Positions 63,101 to 64,000 of a stretch of DNA of 64,000 bases are shown in pieces. The notes below the pieces were generated by a model that was given only the letters and a program-made list of their open reading frames with translations, was not told the DNA's origin and did not search any database. This DNA comes from Klebsormidium nitens (taxonomy: Eukaryota; Streptophyta; Klebsormidiophyceae; Klebsormidiales; Klebsormidiaceae), in assembly GCA_000708835.1 (NCBI GenBank), contig DF237024.1:1-64000 (forward strand), written 5' to 3'. Every line of letters starts with the position of its first letter. The stretch's first letter is position 1. The translations under genes were made by a program, and so were the position numbers.

Positions 63101-64000
63101 GCATTCAGTGACTGCACAGATCTAGAAGCTTTACGGTCTGTGTGACAAACGGGAGGTTTGAGCTAGAGCAAATTGTGGCGATCTTAGATCTTCTGCTTTT
63201 TCTTTACGTTTTTCCGGAAAAGCTAGCTACAACGGCATACTTCGGTTGACGGCAACGCCGGACATTACGGGCGTTTGCCACGCCCTGCAGAAATGCCCTC
63301 TTAAGCATTGACAAATTTACCGTGTTGCTTGTGAATCTCTGTACGGAAGAATCCATTGGTCGCATGCTGTTACGCTCGATCCCTACCTACACAACCACTG
63401 ATTGAAGCTGGCAAATGCTTTCAGTGAACGCTTGTCAGAAAATATCGGCGTTGCGTCTCCGCCGGCAAATCCTGATCAACGGTGTGCATCTTAACATTTG
63501 CTTCCTTTTGCTGTTATTTTGATCTTGTGAGAGGTGGTAGACTCAGGAAAGAAGTACCACTAGCAACCTAAGACTTGGTAACCCTAAGAACTACACATGA
63601 GGAAGTTTCCCCAGCCTTGAAAGGGGTAGCGATTCTCACCTGCAAGCCCTGGTCGACGACGCGAAGTAAGATATCAAACTTCAAAAGCAGAGAGGAAGCT
63701 CCCAGGGCCATCATTCGAGTTGTGATTCACACCTGCGAGTCCTGGTCGACGACGCGCATCTTGGCAAAGTCTACCCCGTTCTCCATGCCACCATACGGCT
63801 CGTTCCTTTTCAAACTAAAAGGAACCGAGAACCATAAAACTATATCCAACCGGAAAAAAAGTAGCGAATCTTACCTGCGAGTCCTGGTCCACGACGCGCA
63901 TCTTGGCGAAGTCCACCCCGTTCTCCATGCCACCATACGGCTCGCTCAGCGCATGTGCCGCGGCTTGAAGCGCCTTGGTATGCAAACCCTGGCCCATCTC
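60169..64000 (-). CDS. Aldehyde oxidase (molybdenum hydroxylase), C-terminal part
   Basis: The 5' part lies beyond the window. Exons in transcript order: 63875 to beyond 64000, 62903-63070, 62467-62571, 61819-61917, 60945-61134, 60169-60368 (TGA). This is the end of the molybdopterin-binding domain of the xanthine dehydrogenase/aldehyde oxidase family: [84 protein letters not shown] and [20 protein letters not shown]. The glutamate of GEPPL is the expected catalytic base beside the molybdenum. TWTYKIP and ASGEPPL point to aldehyde oxidase rather than xanthine dehydrogenase (which has NYKIPS and AVGEPP). Plant members oxidise aldehydes, including abscisic aldehyde, in the cytosol; the substrate here is unknown. 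Two introns contain copied exon edges. Confidence 0.9.
60622..60877 (-). repeat. Two copies of an aldehyde oxidase exon 3' edge
   Basis: The end of exon 60945-61134 is repeated in the next intron at 60759-60877 and, more decayed, at 60622-60698. The first copy stays open for 37 codons, matches the parent at 32 of 37 residues, and ends in the same AAAG donor context followed by GTGAGC. It has no clear acceptor of its own. Confidence 0.93.
63635..63812 (-). repeat. Two copies of the aldehyde oxidase edge exon's 3' end
   Basis: The end of the exon at 63875 ([20 protein letters not shown] and its donor) is repeated almost perfectly at about 63728-63812 and as a short remnant at 63635-63668. Donor-like GT follows each copy. 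Only the copy at 63875 continues upstream into the conserved EMGQGLHTK block. Confidence 0.93.

Overview
This 64 kb window is nuclear DNA from a green-lineage eukaryote. The genes are cut by many short-to-medium GT-AG introns, several proteins are typical of plants (a fibrillin-type plastid protein with a transit-peptide-like start, a plant-type aldehyde oxidase end, a plant-type 2OG oxygenase), and there are no bacterial operons. Gene density and base composition suit a streptophyte green alga such as Klebsormidium better than a flowering plant. That placement is inference, not something read directly.

Layout: 712-4680 (+) 2-oxoglutarate/Fe(II) oxygenase in seven exons; 5764-7728 (-) F-box/leucine-rich-repeat-like protein whose frame changes twice; 9725-15605 (+) class V PLP aminotransferase in ten recognised exons; 16977-24898 (-) HEATR6-like HEAT-repeat protein in thirteen exons; 25741-34679 (+) EDRF1 homologue in eleven exons, head-to-head with HEATR6; 35937-37221 (+) a weak candidate for a small membrane protein; 38321-41920 (-) PAP/fibrillin in six exons; 43087-58632 (+) a very large protein with a PH domain, a short coiled coil and seventeen PLAT domains in fourteen exons; 60169 to beyond 64000 (-) the molybdenum-cofactor end of an aldehyde oxidase. 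Exon joins were chosen by protein-family similarity and by requiring every intron phase to close. All spliced lengths quoted come out as whole codons. The genes do not form one pathway; this is ordinary chromosomal neighbourhood.

The most unusual feature is not a gene. In ten introns of five genes, the edge of the neighbouring exon together with its splice site has been copied, once or several times, into the adjoining intron. The copies are decayed (stops, indels, lost motifs) but clearly recognisable, and many keep a usable-looking AG or GT. One intron (12097-13058) carries both a donor-side copy of the exon before it and acceptor-side copies of the exon after it. The second point of interest is the PH plus 17x PLAT protein, an architecture I do not recognise as a named family.
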